Shown: positions 43,654-52,349 of the stretch, piece after piece
How the letters are laid out: each line of letters opens with the position of its first letter
Numbering within the stretch: the stretch's first letter is position 1
From: JBBDUG01 sp040904025
GTDB lineage: Bacteria > Patescibacteriota > Minisyncoccia > Phycocordibacterales > SW-6-46-9
Direction: 5' to 3'
Assembly: GCA_040904025.1 (NCBI GenBank)
Contig: JBBDUG010000033.1
Coordinates: 1-64,000 of the forward strand
Length of the DNA stretch: 64,000 nucleotides
The notes under the pieces: model-generated
The model's database searches: none
Seen by the model: the letters and a program-made list of their open reading frames with translations, nothing else
Told to the model about the DNA's origin: nothing
Program-made: the position numbers and the translations under genes

Positions 43654-44643
43654 TTATTTTCTCTCAATTACCCGCTTCACTGCCTTTTTGATATCTTCAA
43701 CCCCCATTCCATATTTTTCAATGAGTTCGTCTGGTTGTCCCGATTGTCCAAACCTATCCTCAACTCCCACAAACTCCTGAGGAACAGGGTTATTCCGTAC
43801 CAACACTTCTGCAACAGCAGATCCCATACCACCAGCAATCTGATGTTCCTCAACGGTAACAACCGCACCCGCTCGCTGTGCTTCACGAATCACCGCCCCT
43901 TCATCGATTGGCTTAATTGTATGATTATTCAATACGTTCACCTTAATCCCCTCTTCCTCAAGCTCTTTTGCGGCAACAAGTGAATTGTGTACTAAAATTC
44001 CGCAGGCAATAATGGAGGCTTCGGGCTTATCGCTCTCCCAAAGAAGATTTGCCTTCCCAAGTTCAAGGGGAGAATCTTTCGTAGTTACCATCGGCGTCTT
44101 CGACCGCCCCATACGAATATAGACAGGTTCATCAATCTTCACCGCTGCATGTACTATCTTTCGAACCTCTTCCATGTCACAACCAACCATCACATTCATA
44201 TTCGGCTGAACCCGCATAAGGGCGATGTCTTCAAGTGCCTGATGTGTTGCACCGTCTGGACCCACTGAGACACCCGCATGACAACCCACAATCTTTACCG
44301 GTACTTCATTTAAAGAAATAGTGGTACGAATCTGCTCATTATTTCTCCCCGGAGAAAATGCTGCATATGAAGCGATAAAGGGGATTTTGCCGTAGTTGGC
44401 CATACCTGAGGCAACTGTTGCCATGTTCTGCTCGGCAACTCCTAATTCAATATATCGATCAGGATATTTCTCTTTAAACCAATGAGTCCGTGTTGACTCC
44501 GCAAGATCAGCACAGAGCGCAACAACCTGATCATTTTCATCAGCAACTTCAACTAACCCCTTACCGTATCCATCACGCGTGTATTCACGCGCAACATCCT
44601 CTGAAAATATATCCGGATTTAATTTTTGTGATTCTACAATCAT
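43654..44643 (-). CDS. Transketolase, C-terminal half
   Basis: 329 residues covering the pyrimidine-binding and C-terminal domains: 'TRDGYGKGLVEVADENDQVV', 'ELGVAEQNMATVASGMANYG' (catalytic Glu for thiamine activation), 'GCHAGVSVGPDGATHQALED' and 'ILVHNSLVAAKELEEEGIKV'. With the N-terminal half encoded at 44942-45805 it forms one transketolase moving two-carbon units in the pentose phosphate pathway. A 91-residue gene separates the halves. Confidence 0.93.
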   Translation of the reverse strand: MIVESQKLNPDIFSEDVAREYTRDGYGKGLVEVADENDQVVALCADLAESTRTHWFKEKYPDRYIELGVAEQNMATVASGMANYGKIPFIASYAAFSPGRNNEQIRTTISLNEVPVKIVGCHAGVSVGPDGATHQALEDIALMRVQPNMNVMVGCDMEEVRKIVHAAVKIDEPVYIRMGRSKTPMVTTKDSPLELGKANLLWESDKPEASIIACGILVHNSLVAAKELEEEGIKVNVLNNHTIKPIDEGAVIREAQRAGAVVTVEEHQIAGGMGSAVAEVLVRNNPVPQEFVGVEDRFGQSGQPDELIEKYGMGVEDIKKAVKRVIERK

Positions 44644-44648
44644 AATTA

Positions 44649-44924
44649 TTACTCTTTATTTTCCATCCGCTTTTTTGCCTCTTCGATCACCTCCTTTGCT
44701 TTTTCTTCACCAACTGCCTCCTTCAGAGCTTCAATCGCAGACTCAATCTTATCCGCACTTTCCTTATTCTCAAAAACAAAGTGAATAAAACCAATCTGAT
44801 CTTCTTTATTCATCTGCTCTAAAAAATTAGATGGTGTGTCTCGAGTATTCTTATCAAAATCTTTCTGTTTTTCTTCTTCAGACATCTCTTCAGGTTTTGG
44901 CCATTGTAGTGCTCCTTCTTTCAT
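44649..44924 (-). CDS. Small helical protein between transketolase halves
   Basis: 91 residues, soluble, strongly charged, with 'WPKPEEMSEEEKQKDFDKN' and a helical C-terminus 'IEALKEAVGEEKAKEVIEEA'. No family recognised. It is inserted between the two transketolase subunit genes with gaps of 5 and 17 nt, so it is made with them and could be a subunit or assembly partner; this is inference. Confidence 0.6.
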   Translation of the reverse strand: MKEGALQWPKPEEMSEEEKQKDFDKNTRDTPSNFLEQMNKEDQIGFIHFVFENKESADKIESAIEALKEAVGEEKAKEVIEEAKKRMENKE

Positions 44925-44941
44925 GATCTTTAAAATTATTG

Positions 44942-45805
44942 TTAATCACTATGCGGCGCCTCAATATCACCCTGGAGCGTCCGCAGCTCTTTAAGCCACT
45001 TCTGCTCTTCTTCCGTTGACGGCGGCTTGCCGTGCCAATGATAGTCAAACTCAATCTCTTTAATTCCCTTTCCGGGAATAGTATGCGCCAAGATTAATGT
45101 TGGCTTCTCATACACCGCCTTTACCTCATCAATGGCATCTACAAACTCTTCGATATTGTGTCCATTCACCTCCATAACATGCCAATTAAATGCCTCATAC
45201 TTCTCTCGCATTGGCTCGAGTGGCATGACATTTTCTGTCATTCCATTGATCTGAATATTATTACGATCCATTACAGCAGTTAGGTTCGATAACTTATTCG
45301 CACCCGCAAACATAGCAGCTTCCCAGGTATTCCCTGCCTGCTGCTCACCATCGGACATCAAACAATAGGTACGAAAGTCTCTATCATCCATACGGGCAGC
45401 ATACGCCATTCCCGCCGCCTGTCCGAGACCGGATCCAAGAGGTCCAGAAGTCGTCTCAACCGCAGGAAGTCTCATTCGCTCGGGATGCCCCTGTAGTCTT
45501 GACCCAAAAGAACGCAGAGTCTTTGTCTCTTCGATGGGGAAATACCCAGCATGTGCCATGGTGGCATATCGCACAGGAGTGATGTGTCCATTAGAGAGCA
45601 CTAATCGATCTCGCTCATCCCACATGGGATCATCCGGCTTATGATTGAGTATATGAAAATAGAAGGCGGTAAATATGTCGGTCATGCCCAAAGGTCCCGC
45701 GGTATGTCCGGAACCAGCATCCTCAAGCATATCGATAATAGTCTGGCGAATTTCATTCGCCTTTTTCTCAAGCTCTTTTACCTTTTCTTCAGAAATTGTT
45801 GTCAT
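44942..45805 (-). CDS. Transketolase, N-terminal half
   Basis: 287 residues, thiamine-pyrophosphate domain: 'AGSGHTAGPLGMTDIFTAFY', 'RLVLSNGHITPVRYATMAHA', 'GPLGSGLGQAAGMAYAARMD' and the ThDP/Mg motif 'CLMSDGEQQAGNTWEAAMFA' followed by 'MDRNNIQING'. It needs the C-terminal half encoded downstream. It is 1 nt from the rpe stop on the same strand. Confidence 0.94.
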   Translation of the reverse strand: MTTISEEKVKELEKKANEIRQTIIDMLEDAGSGHTAGPLGMTDIFTAFYFHILNHKPDDPMWDERDRLVLSNGHITPVRYATMAHAGYFPIEETKTLRSFGSRLQGHPERMRLPAVETTSGPLGSGLGQAAGMAYAARMDDRDFRTYCLMSDGEQQAGNTWEAAMFAGANKLSNLTAVMDRNNIQINGMTENVMPLEPMREKYEAFNWHVMEVNGHNIEEFVDAIDEVKAVYEKPTLILAHTIPGKGIKEIEFDYHWHGKPPSTEEEQKWLKELRTLQGDIEAPHSD

Positions 45806-46495
45806 TTATTCTCCTCTTAGATTACGTATCGCCTCTGACATATCCATACTATCAAAAATATAAGAACCCGATACCAGCTTATTCACACCAACCTCAATTA
45901 GATCGGGAGCTGTATCACCATCAACACCGATATCAACGGCAATATCCATACCCGGATAGTGCTCTCGTAATGTTTCTGCCCTGTCAAACACTCGTTCATC
46001 AAGATCAACTCCATGATATCCAATCTTGTCATTCCCCATTAGCTGAACAAAATCACTCATCTCAATCAATGATTCATCAATATCATCGGAAGGACGAAAA
46101 GCAACCCCCAATACAACAGCAGATTCCCTGCATTTCTTTTGTATCTCCTCAAACTTCTCAGTGCTTGCTGCATGAACAATGCAGGAGGTAGCACCTGCTT
46201 TTATCCAGTCATCTATATGATGCTCTGGATATGCAGTCATCATATCAATCTCAAAATCAAATGTATCCCAATACGGAAATCCTCTCTCTTGAGCTATTAT
46301 TCGATCGAATTCTGCATCTTGTGCAGAATACGGCCAACTTTTTGTTGGTGCATACGCGCCATCCATAACATCAATTTGCACGATAGTAGGAATCCCGAGT
46401 GCTTCTCGCACGTCATCTTGCGCCAAACGGGATAAGTGCCCCTCAAGATCATGGAGGTCTTCTGGAATTATTGCGGGTATGACGTATGTATTCAT
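45806..46495 (-). CDS. rpe: Ribulose-phosphate 3-epimerase (divergent)
   Basis: 229 residues, TIM-barrel. Diagnostic pieces are 'IPAIIPEDLHDLEGHLSRL', 'TIVQIDVMDGAYAPTKSWPY', 'VDIGVDGDTAPDLIEVGVNK' and the phosphate loop 'LVSGSYIFDSMD'. Metal and proton-transfer Asp residues in 'IDVMDG' and 'VDIGVDG' are present, but the usual His after the first motif is replaced. It interconverts ribulose-5-P and xylulose-5-P, feeding the adjacent transketolase. The assignment is good but the sequence is divergent. Confidence 0.82.
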   Translation of the reverse strand: MNTYVIPAIIPEDLHDLEGHLSRLAQDDVREALGIPTIVQIDVMDGAYAPTKSWPYSAQDAEFDRIIAQERGFPYWDTFDFEIDMMTAYPEHHIDDWIKAGATSCIVHAASTEKFEEIQKKCRESAVVLGVAFRPSDDIDESLIEMSDFVQLMGNDKIGYHGVDLDERVFDRAETLREHYPGMDIAVDIGVDGDTAPDLIEVGVNKLVSGSYIFDSMDMSEAIRNLRGE

Positions 46496-46496
46496 T

Positions 46497-46946
46497 TTAG
46501 TTATATTCCTCTATCTTCTTAATCCGCCTCTCATGCCGCTCTTCTTCAGAGAAATCATATTCCAACCACTTCAATACAACTTTCTTTGCCTCTTCTTCAG
46601 AGACAAAGCCTGCTCCGATTGAAAGCACATTCGCATTATTATCAACTCGCGAAAGCTTCACAACCTCATCATCTCCACCATAGAATACAGCTGCCCGTAC
46701 TCCTCGTACCCGATTAGCTGCCATCGCCTCTCCCTGCCCCGACCGACCGAGAACGATCCCTTGATTAGAAAAGGGGTCTTTTGAGACTGCCTCAGCTACA
46801 GGAAGGATAAAGTCGGGGTAGTCATCGCTGGGGTCATGTTCATATGCCCCCATGTCTTCAACCTCAAACCCCTCACTGCCCAAAAACGCAATGAGTTTCT
46901 CTTTTAATTCATACCCTCTATGATCTGCTCCGATGTATATGGTCAT
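46497..46946 (-). CDS. rpiB: Ribose-5-phosphate isomerase B
   Basis: 149 residues. It starts 'IYIGADHRGYELKEKLIAFL'. The active-site loop is 'GRSGQGEAMAANRVRG': the Cys of the E. coli type is absent and Glu73 takes the place of the catalytic base, as in the mycobacterial form. It interconverts ribose-5-P and ribulose-5-P and is one base upstream of rpe. A C-terminal basic/acidic tail extends slightly beyond the core. Confidence 0.93.
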   Translation of the reverse strand: MTIYIGADHRGYELKEKLIAFLGSEGFEVEDMGAYEHDPSDDYPDFILPVAEAVSKDPFSNQGIVLGRSGQGEAMAANRVRGVRAAVFYGGDDEVVKLSRVDNNANVLSIGAGFVSEEEAKKVVLKWLEYDFSEEERHERRIKKIEEYN

Positions 46947-46958
46947 ATGTATATAATA

Positions 46959-48605
46959 CTACTCCTTAACAATATGTTCTTGTATGTATTCCACTGATCC
47001 CCCCACCTTTTTCCCGGGATTAAATATCCCCTGCGGATCAAATATCTTCTTAACTTCTTTGAATAATTCATACATATCCTCTCCAAACATCTTTCGCACA
47101 TATGGTGTACGGATAATGCCATCATTATGCTCTGCGGTAATAGAGCCATCATATTCTATGACAAGATCATAGAACATATCAGCTACCTTAGTAATCTTTT
47201 CTCGTTCTCGTTTTCGAGAAAGATCCATCAGAGGAATGATGTGGAAGTTACCATTCCCCGCATGTCCGGTAATATTGGCGCGTATCCCGTGCTCTTGCAG
47301 TATTGAGAGTGCTTTTGGTAAGAACTCGGGTATTCGCTCCGGCACTACACAAAAGTCCTCTACAAACGGTGCTGTGCGCTTCCCGTGTACATGATGTCGG
47401 AGAAGGTTAAAAGATTCCCGACGCATAACCCAATATTTTTCCATTTCAGTCTCTTCGCGCAGTACACGATATTTAAGATCAAATGATGTAAGTGCGGCTT
47501 CAATCTTCTCAGTTTTTTCATCAAGCTTTGCGATACTCTCCTCTTCAAGCTCGACAAGTACCACGAGTTTCGGAATACCACCCATAGAGAACCCTATCTT
47601 TATCTCCGGCAGAAAGTCCTTGAGAAAAGAGAAGAAATTGCTTCCCGCCGCTTTTGCAATCTCTGGCATAAAGCGAAGCCCCAATTTCATTGTCGCATCA
47701 TCAAAGGTCTCAAGTGACATTGGTTCATACGGCAATACCGCATTCACAACATCGGGGAGAGACTCCCAACTTTTAAAGAAAAGTGCAATGAGACGTTTCT
47801 CCGGCAGTTCATTTACAAGACGGATCTTTGCCCCCACAAGCATTCCAAGTGTCCCCTGTGAACCTACAAACAGAGGTGTAAGATCAAAGGTGCCCTCCTG
47901 TGGATCATATATATTCCATAGATCATATCCTGAGGAATTCTTTGAAACAGAGGGGCGGTGTTTTTTGATAAGGTTCTGATTGTCATATACCAGACGATAC
48001 ATACGGGAATATATCTCTCCTTCAAAGGTGCTCTGTGCCATCTTTTCATTGAGCTCACCCTTGCTCAATTTGCGGATGGTATATTCTTTCCCATCTGCAA
48101 GCACCATCCGAAGCTCTTCTACAAAATCCTTCATCTTTCCATACCGAAGCGTCTTCTCTCCCCCACAGTTGTTCATGATCATTCCACCAAATGCCGCGAT
48201 GTTCTTTGATGCGGGATAGACAGGCAAGGAAATATGATCGGGAAGCACTTCTTTCTCAAAAGTGCGATAGAAAACACCCGGTTCCACCATTGCTTCCAGA
48301 TTATCCTCATCCACCTCAAGATTTGTGAAATGGGGGGTAAAGCCGAGAATAATTGATTCATTGAGTGGTCCGCCAGTCATATCCGTTCCAGCGGAACGAC
48401 CGGTAATGGAGATATTGCGTCCCCGTACCTTTTCCCGATCAACAAATCGAACGATCTCCTGCACATCTTGGGAATGTTTAGGAAACACCACTACTTCAGG
48501 TCTCACTTCAAAGAGAGATGTGTCACGCGAATACTCTGCGAGCGTTTTCTCGTCTGTATTCACCTCTCCTTCTACAATTTTTTCTAATTCCGCTTTAAGC
48601 TCCAC
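46959..48605 (-). CDS. FAD-linked oxidase, GlcD/D-lactate dehydrogenase type
   Basis: 548 residues. The FAD-binding PCMH fold has 'RPEVVVFPKHSQDVQEIVRF' and 'ITGRSAGTDMTGGPLNESII'. The FAD-oxidase C-terminal domain has 'ANITGHAGNGNFHIIPLMDL' and 'AEHNDGIIRTPYVRKMFG'. Such enzymes oxidise D-lactate, glycolate or other 2-hydroxy acids. No Fe-S subunit gene is next to it. The start is GTG ('GTGGAG'), 11 nt after gap's stop. It leads the rpiB-rpe-transketolase-Nudix operon. Confidence 0.88.
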   Translation of the reverse strand: MELKAELEKIVEGEVNTDEKTLAEYSRDTSLFEVRPEVVVFPKHSQDVQEIVRFVDREKVRGRNISITGRSAGTDMTGGPLNESIILGFTPHFTNLEVDEDNLEAMVEPGVFYRTFEKEVLPDHISLPVYPASKNIAAFGGMIMNNCGGEKTLRYGKMKDFVEELRMVLADGKEYTIRKLSKGELNEKMAQSTFEGEIYSRMYRLVYDNQNLIKKHRPSVSKNSSGYDLWNIYDPQEGTFDLTPLFVGSQGTLGMLVGAKIRLVNELPEKRLIALFFKSWESLPDVVNAVLPYEPMSLETFDDATMKLGLRFMPEIAKAAGSNFFSFLKDFLPEIKIGFSMGGIPKLVVLVELEEESIAKLDEKTEKIEAALTSFDLKYRVLREETEMEKYWVMRRESFNLLRHHVHGKRTAPFVEDFCVVPERIPEFLPKALSILQEHGIRANITGHAGNGNFHIIPLMDLSRKREREKITKVADMFYDLVIEYDGSITAEHNDGIIRTPYVRKMFGEDMYELFKEVKKIFDPQGIFNPGKKVGGSVEYIQEHIVKE

Positions 48606-48616
48606 AGCATATGTTG

Positions 48617-49633
48617 TTAAATTGACTGTGATGTCTTTATCACATGCTTCACAAGTGTATTGGTATATCCCATCTCGTTGTCATACCAGCTAAGCACCTT
48701 TACAAGATTCCCACCAACAACACGCGTCATTTGCAAATCGGCAATAGATGCATATGTATTGCCGATTATATCGGTAGAGACAATGTCCTCTTCAGTCACA
48801 GAAAAGATTCCCTGCCATCGTTCTTCTTCAGCTGCTTTTCGGAGAATATCATTCACTTCTTCTGCAGTTGTCTCCTTTGAGGTGAGAAATGTAATATCAA
48901 CAATTGAGCCAACTACAACCGGCACGCGTAAGGAGATACCGTCAAAGGCATCTACACCCTCAACCGCCTTTGTTGTTGCAATTGCCGCACCTGTTGAAGA
49001 TGGCACAATATTCTGTGCTGCTGCACGACCCCGACGCCGTTTCTCATTGGGAGAATCGATAAGATTCTGAGAAGCGGTATATCCATGCACAGTATTCAAG
49101 AGCGCTTTCTCTATACCAAGAGAATCTCGGATAATGGCCATGAGTGGTCCCGCTGCATTGGTGGTACACGATGCATTTGCACTAATTGTGCAGGTGGAAA
49201 GCTTTTCTTCATTCACCCCCATAAGCACAGTTGCTCCGGGTATATCATCCTGTGGTGCATCTTTAACTGGGGCAGAGATCACTACTTTCTTCGCACCAGC
49301 TTCAATATGCGGACGTGATTTTTCATATCCATCAAATACGCCAGTGGACTCAATCACAACATCAATATCCATATCGCCCCACGGTAATTCTCCCGGTTTC
49401 GGTTCCGAGAGATATGGGATGGAGTCTCCCCCAACAACAAGTGCTTCATCAGTATGACTCACCTCTTCCTCATATCTCCCATATACACTGTCATATGAGA
49501 GTAGGTAGGCAATATTATCTATCGGTGCCAGATCGTTAATAGCAACGATCTCAAGCTCTTCTTTTTTCCGAGCGAGCTTGAAAAATGAACGCCCGATACG
49601 TCCAAACCCGTTAATTGCAATGCGTGTAGTCAT
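48617..49633 (-). CDS. gap: Glyceraldehyde-3-phosphate dehydrogenase, type I
   Basis: 338 residues. The NAD site is 'RIAINGFGRIGRSFFKLA', with Asp in 'VAINDLAP' favouring NAD. The catalytic Cys is in 'ANASCTTNAAGPLMAI', and 'SSTGAAIATTKAVEG' and 'SWYDNEMGYTNTLVKHV' are conserved. It makes 1,3-bisphosphoglycerate in lower glycolysis. It is the first gene of a run continuing to the pentose-phosphate genes. Confidence 0.98.
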   Translation of the reverse strand: MTTRIAINGFGRIGRSFFKLARKKEELEIVAINDLAPIDNIAYLLSYDSVYGRYEEEVSHTDEALVVGGDSIPYLSEPKPGELPWGDMDIDVVIESTGVFDGYEKSRPHIEAGAKKVVISAPVKDAPQDDIPGATVLMGVNEEKLSTCTISANASCTTNAAGPLMAIIRDSLGIEKALLNTVHGYTASQNLIDSPNEKRRRGRAAAQNIVPSSTGAAIATTKAVEGVDAFDGISLRVPVVVGSIVDITFLTSKETTAEEVNDILRKAAEEERWQGIFSVTEEDIVSTDIIGNTYASIADLQMTRVVGGNLVKVLSWYDNEMGYTNTLVKHVIKTSQSI

Positions 49634-49697
49634 AAATAGTCTTTTTTAGCTTATTTCTAATATACCTCCAGTATATCAAACTACACTCAAATACCAG

Positions 49698-50348
49698 CTA
49701 TTCGCGCCCATTTTGTATGAGTTGTCCAAGATACGTCTTTTCAAGCAACCAGTTACGTCCATATTTGTTGTATAGAACAACAAAGACAATGATGAGTCCG
49801 ATTGCAAATCCAATAATATTGATAACCTTATCAGGATTCTGGATGGAGTCTCCAAAGAAATATCCCAACCCAATTATCATCGCACTCCACAACGGTTGTC
49901 CGGCAAGAATTGCAAAATACACCCGCTTCACCTTTATCTTTATCGTCCCTGCCGCAATGATAAGGGCGGTATCGAGTGTTGGAACAGGCAACACCTTAGC
50001 TAAAAATAAACTCTCAAAGAAATGTTTATCGATAAATTTTGCAAGATCAGTCTGCTCTCCACTGTCATTGCGTAATTTCGTCATGATATTGCGGGCAAAT
50101 TCAAAACGTTCAAGATAATCTGAGCCCCACCATGCCAAGATCAGTACAAATGTATCTGTAAATAACCGTACTCCAACATATACACCAAAAACGACGAAAG
50201 GATTGAGAACCCCTACCGAAGAGAGGGCACCAGCAATAAATCCAAAGGTCGTCCCCTCAAAAAGCATTGTGGGGATGAGGATCCAATATCCATATGTGGA
50301 AAGCCACATGGCAGCCGAACTCCCCAATACTGTTTCTGCTCCTGTCAT
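49698..50348 (-). CDS. DedA/VTT-domain membrane protein
   Basis: 216 residues with about five membrane segments. Family marks are an early 'LFEGTTFGFIAGALSSVG' (the E...G loop) and 'LAKVLPVPTLDTALIIAAG', close to the DedA 'R..P..R......AG' re-entrant loop but with Lys in place of the usual Arg. DedA proteins act in lipid-carrier recycling or membrane homeostasis. The specific role is unknown. Confidence 0.7.
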   Translation of the reverse strand: MTGAETVLGSSAAMWLSTYGYWILIPTMLFEGTTFGFIAGALSSVGVLNPFVVFGVYVGVRLFTDTFVLILAWWGSDYLERFEFARNIMTKLRNDSGEQTDLAKFIDKHFFESLFLAKVLPVPTLDTALIIAAGTIKIKVKRVYFAILAGQPLWSAMIIGLGYFFGDSIQNPDKVINIIGFAIGLIIVFVVLYNKYGRNWLLEKTYLGQLIQNGRE

Positions 50349-50392
50349 ATAATATATCCAGTATTGCTACAAATAGACAAAATGGCAAGAAG

Positions 50393-50432
50393 AAAAAAGG
50401 AGACCTCTCCCTCTGCACAGAGAAAGGTCCCC
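50393..50432 (-). terminator. Intrinsic terminator of the small RNA
   Basis: Stem of about 14 pairs including one G-U, GTGC loop, followed by TTTTTT on the minus strand. Confidence 0.8.
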
Positions 50433-50516
50433 AAGATGTGTCACATAGATATGCATCTACGTCGCCGGAGTGACACTGAAGTGAACAACGCGACAAAACC
50501 CAGGGCCGCATGAGCT
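50393..50516 (-). ncRNA. Candidate small RNA, about 125 nt
   Basis: It lies between an extended -10 promoter and a strong terminator and lacks a coding frame. The RNA can form GTGTCAC/GTGACAC enclosing a GTAGAT-GCAT-ATCTAT hairpin. The outer pair of that hairpin is G-U on this strand but A-C on the other, favouring the minus-strand transcript. It ends in a long GGGGACCT/AGGTCTCC stem with inner CTCT/AGAG and six T. I see no match to SRP RNA, 6S or tmRNA. It is upstream of the DedA-like gene. Confidence 0.5.
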
Positions 50517-50522
50517 ATCTAG

Positions 50523-50531
50523 ATTATAGCA
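50523..50531 (-). promoter_or_regulatory. Extended -10 promoter of the small RNA
   Basis: TGC-TATAAT on the minus strand, perfect hexamer with the TG extension. No good -35. A perfect TTATCCACA (DnaA-box consensus) lies nearby at 50548-50556. Confidence 0.6.
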
Positions 50532-50560
50532 CCCCACCCCTCTTATATTATCCACACATA

Positions 50561-50569
50561 TGATACTAT
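50561..50569 (+). promoter_or_regulatory. Extended -10 promoter, leaderless
   Basis: TGA-TACTAT, 7 nt before the ATG of the pseudouridine synthase gene. Confidence 0.5.
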
Positions 50570-50576
50570 CACTGCA

Positions 50577-51287
50577 ATGGAATACCCTATTCGAATAAAT
50601 AAATATCTAAAGGAGAAAGGATTCTGCTCCCGCAGACAAGCAGATCGATTCATTGAAGAGGGACGTGTGGAAATCAACGGAAAACCTGCAGAACTCGGAC
50701 AGCAGGTTGAAGGGGGAGATGTAGTGGAGGTGGACAAGAAAGTTGCAGAAGCCCCAGAAAACTATCAGTACTATCTATTCAACAAACCACAAGATGTGGT
50801 AAGTATTAACCCGCAAAGAGGAGAAGTGGGTCCATATACCACAGCACCCGAACTAGAGGGAACATCACCTGTCGGAAGATTAGACAAAGACTCACGTGGT
50901 CTCATGCTCTTCACCGATGATGGTAGAATTGTAAACAAACTTCTCAACCCCAAGTTTGATCATGAAAAAGAATATAGAGTGAAGGTAAATAAACCTCTCT
51001 CCCCGAATTTCAAAAAACGAATGGAGAATGGGATCGACATAGAAGGATATACTACGAAACCAGCGACATTGCGAATCTTGGGAGATAAAATATTCTCAAT
51101 CACACTCACAGAGGGGAAGAAACATCAGATCCGACGTATGGTTACAGCACTCGGATACGAAGTAGAGGATCTAAAGCGCACACGAATAATGAATCTAAAG
51201 ATTAACAACCTTAAAGAAGGAGATATTCGCCCTCTCACAGAACAGGAAAAAGAAAAACTTCTCTCCTCATTAGGAGTTAGTCGATAA
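50577..51287 (+). CDS. RluB/RsuA-family pseudouridine synthase
   Basis: 236 residues: an N-terminal S4 RNA-binding domain (about 5-55; 'RINKYLKEKGFCSRRQADRF') then the catalytic domain. The catalytic Asp is in 'PVGRLDKDSRGLMLFTDDG', and 'EGKKHQIRRMVTALGYEVED' is the conserved RNA-contact motif. It converts uridine to pseudouridine in rRNA, probably 23S (RluB/E/F) or 16S (RsuA); the site cannot be fixed from sequence. Confidence 0.92.
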   Translation: MEYPIRINKYLKEKGFCSRRQADRFIEEGRVEINGKPAELGQQVEGGDVVEVDKKVAEAPENYQYYLFNKPQDVVSINPQRGEVGPYTTAPELEGTSPVGRLDKDSRGLMLFTDDGRIVNKLLNPKFDHEKEYRVKVNKPLSPNFKKRMENGIDIEGYTTKPATLRILGDKIFSITLTEGKKHQIRRMVTALGYEVEDLKRTRIMNLKINNLKEGDIRPLTEQEKEKLLSSLGVSR

Positions 51288-51387
51288 GAACGTTCAAGAC
51301 TGTCAGGAGTGTAGAGAAAAATCCTGTAATAAGAGCGATACGTGTCGGTCGATCGGATATATATCGTTTTAAATATTTATACGCCAT
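51277..51387 (-). CDS. Possible 36-residue membrane peptide
   Basis: A short frame with a basic N-terminus ('MAYKYLKRYISDRPTR') and a hydrophobic second half ('IALITGFFSTLLTVLNVLI'), ending in TAA. It starts 15 nt after the HD-domain gene on the same strand and overlaps the tail of the convergent pseudouridine synthase gene by 11 nt. It has the layout of a small N-in membrane peptide. No homology is known to me, so it could be chance. Confidence 0.4.
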   Translation of the reverse strand: MAYKYLKRYISDRPTRIALITGFFSTLLTVLNVLID

Positions 51388-51402
51388 CTTCTCTATACTG
51401 TA

Positions 51403-52008
51403 TTACCTATTCTTTGATGTCCATAATTCATTCCACCAACTGGATGGGTGTTCATCAAGAATAGCCTCTGCAAGCTTATTCCCCGATTTCGATTGAATCC
51501 GCTCAATATTTTCATTCCGTTTCTTTCCCTTCTCTCCCTTCCCCGAGATCCATTCCTTTGCCTCTTGATTCCCTTGCCAGATATATTCTTGGAGTAGACA
51601 GAGTTGATCAATAATATCCGCATCCTTTGCAATAATAGCCTCTCTACTCTCTCGTTCATCGTACTCATCGATAAATTTTTTCAAGTCAGAAAACGGCAAA
51701 TTACCCAATTGTTCTTTTTTGATTTCTTCCTCAAATATTTTTACATACCGTTTATGTACCCAATTATGATCACCACTCCGTACCTCTGGCATATCGTGTA
51801 GAAGACACATCATAATCACCTTATACGGATCAACATCCTCCATCTTTGCCAAGTACCACCCGATGATCGTCACACGATATGAATGAGTCGCAATATTATC
51901 AGACATATCATCGGTAAGAAGTGTCTGACGATGCATACGAATCAACTTCCGCATGGTCCCCACCTCAAAGAGATGTTGTGCTATTCGTTTGTACTCTTTC
52001 TTTTTCAT
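51403..52008 (-). CDS. HD-domain hydrolase (YfbR-like)
   Basis: 201 residues. Metal ligands of the HD fold are visible: 'ATHSYRVTIIGWYLA' (His), 'VIMMCLLHDMPEVRSGD' (His-Asp) and 'AIIAKDADIIDQLCLLQ' (Asp). This pattern is typical of 5'-deoxynucleotidases like YfbR and of putative HD hydrolases. The C-terminus is Lys-rich. The start overlaps the stop of the YtxJ-like gene by four bases, so the two are coupled. Confidence 0.82.
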   Translation of the reverse strand: MKKKEYKRIAQHLFEVGTMRKLIRMHRQTLLTDDMSDNIATHSYRVTIIGWYLAKMEDVDPYKVIMMCLLHDMPEVRSGDHNWVHKRYVKIFEEEIKKEQLGNLPFSDLKKFIDEYDERESREAIIAKDADIIDQLCLLQEYIWQGNQEAKEWISGKGEKGKKRNENIERIQSKSGNKLAEAILDEHPSSWWNELWTSKNR

Positions 52009-52337
52009 TGAAATTTCTTTAACTTATCCTGCAGCTCTTCTGTATCAATATCATCATGATCAGCATCAAAGACTGCTTCTTTATCCTCAACGAGGATAAC
52101 TTGTGGGGTCTCATGCGCAACCCCCAGATCATCAGTGATCATATCAGAAACATCACGAGATTCCTGTACCACAACCTCATACATCATATCATCAAAATCC
52201 GTACTCAATTTAGAGAGCTCTCTTGCGTAAAAACCTGAGAGTGAACAGGTAGCACTCAATTTAGCGATAAGGAAAGGAGATTTATCAGATTTCTCTAATA
52301 TATCTTTCCACTCTTCTGTTGTTTTAATCCTTTTCAT
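52005..52337 (-). CDS. YtxJ/BrxC-like monothiol thioredoxin-fold protein
   Basis: 110 residues. The active site is a single Cys in 'LSATCSLSGFYARELSKL', followed by 'YEVVVQESRDVSDMITDDLG' and 'AHETPQVILVEDKEAVFDAD'. This order matches YtxJ (DUF2847), a bacilliredoxin-type protein removing low-molecular-weight thiols in Firmicutes. Whether this cell makes bacillithiol is unknown, so the substrate is open. It lies 12 nt after the malic enzyme gene. Confidence 0.8.
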   Translation of the reverse strand: MKRIKTTEEWKDILEKSDKSPFLIAKLSATCSLSGFYARELSKLSTDFDDMMYEVVVQESRDVSDMITDDLGVAHETPQVILVEDKEAVFDADHDDIDTEELQDKLKKFQ

Positions 52338-52349
52338 ATTTCCACCCTA

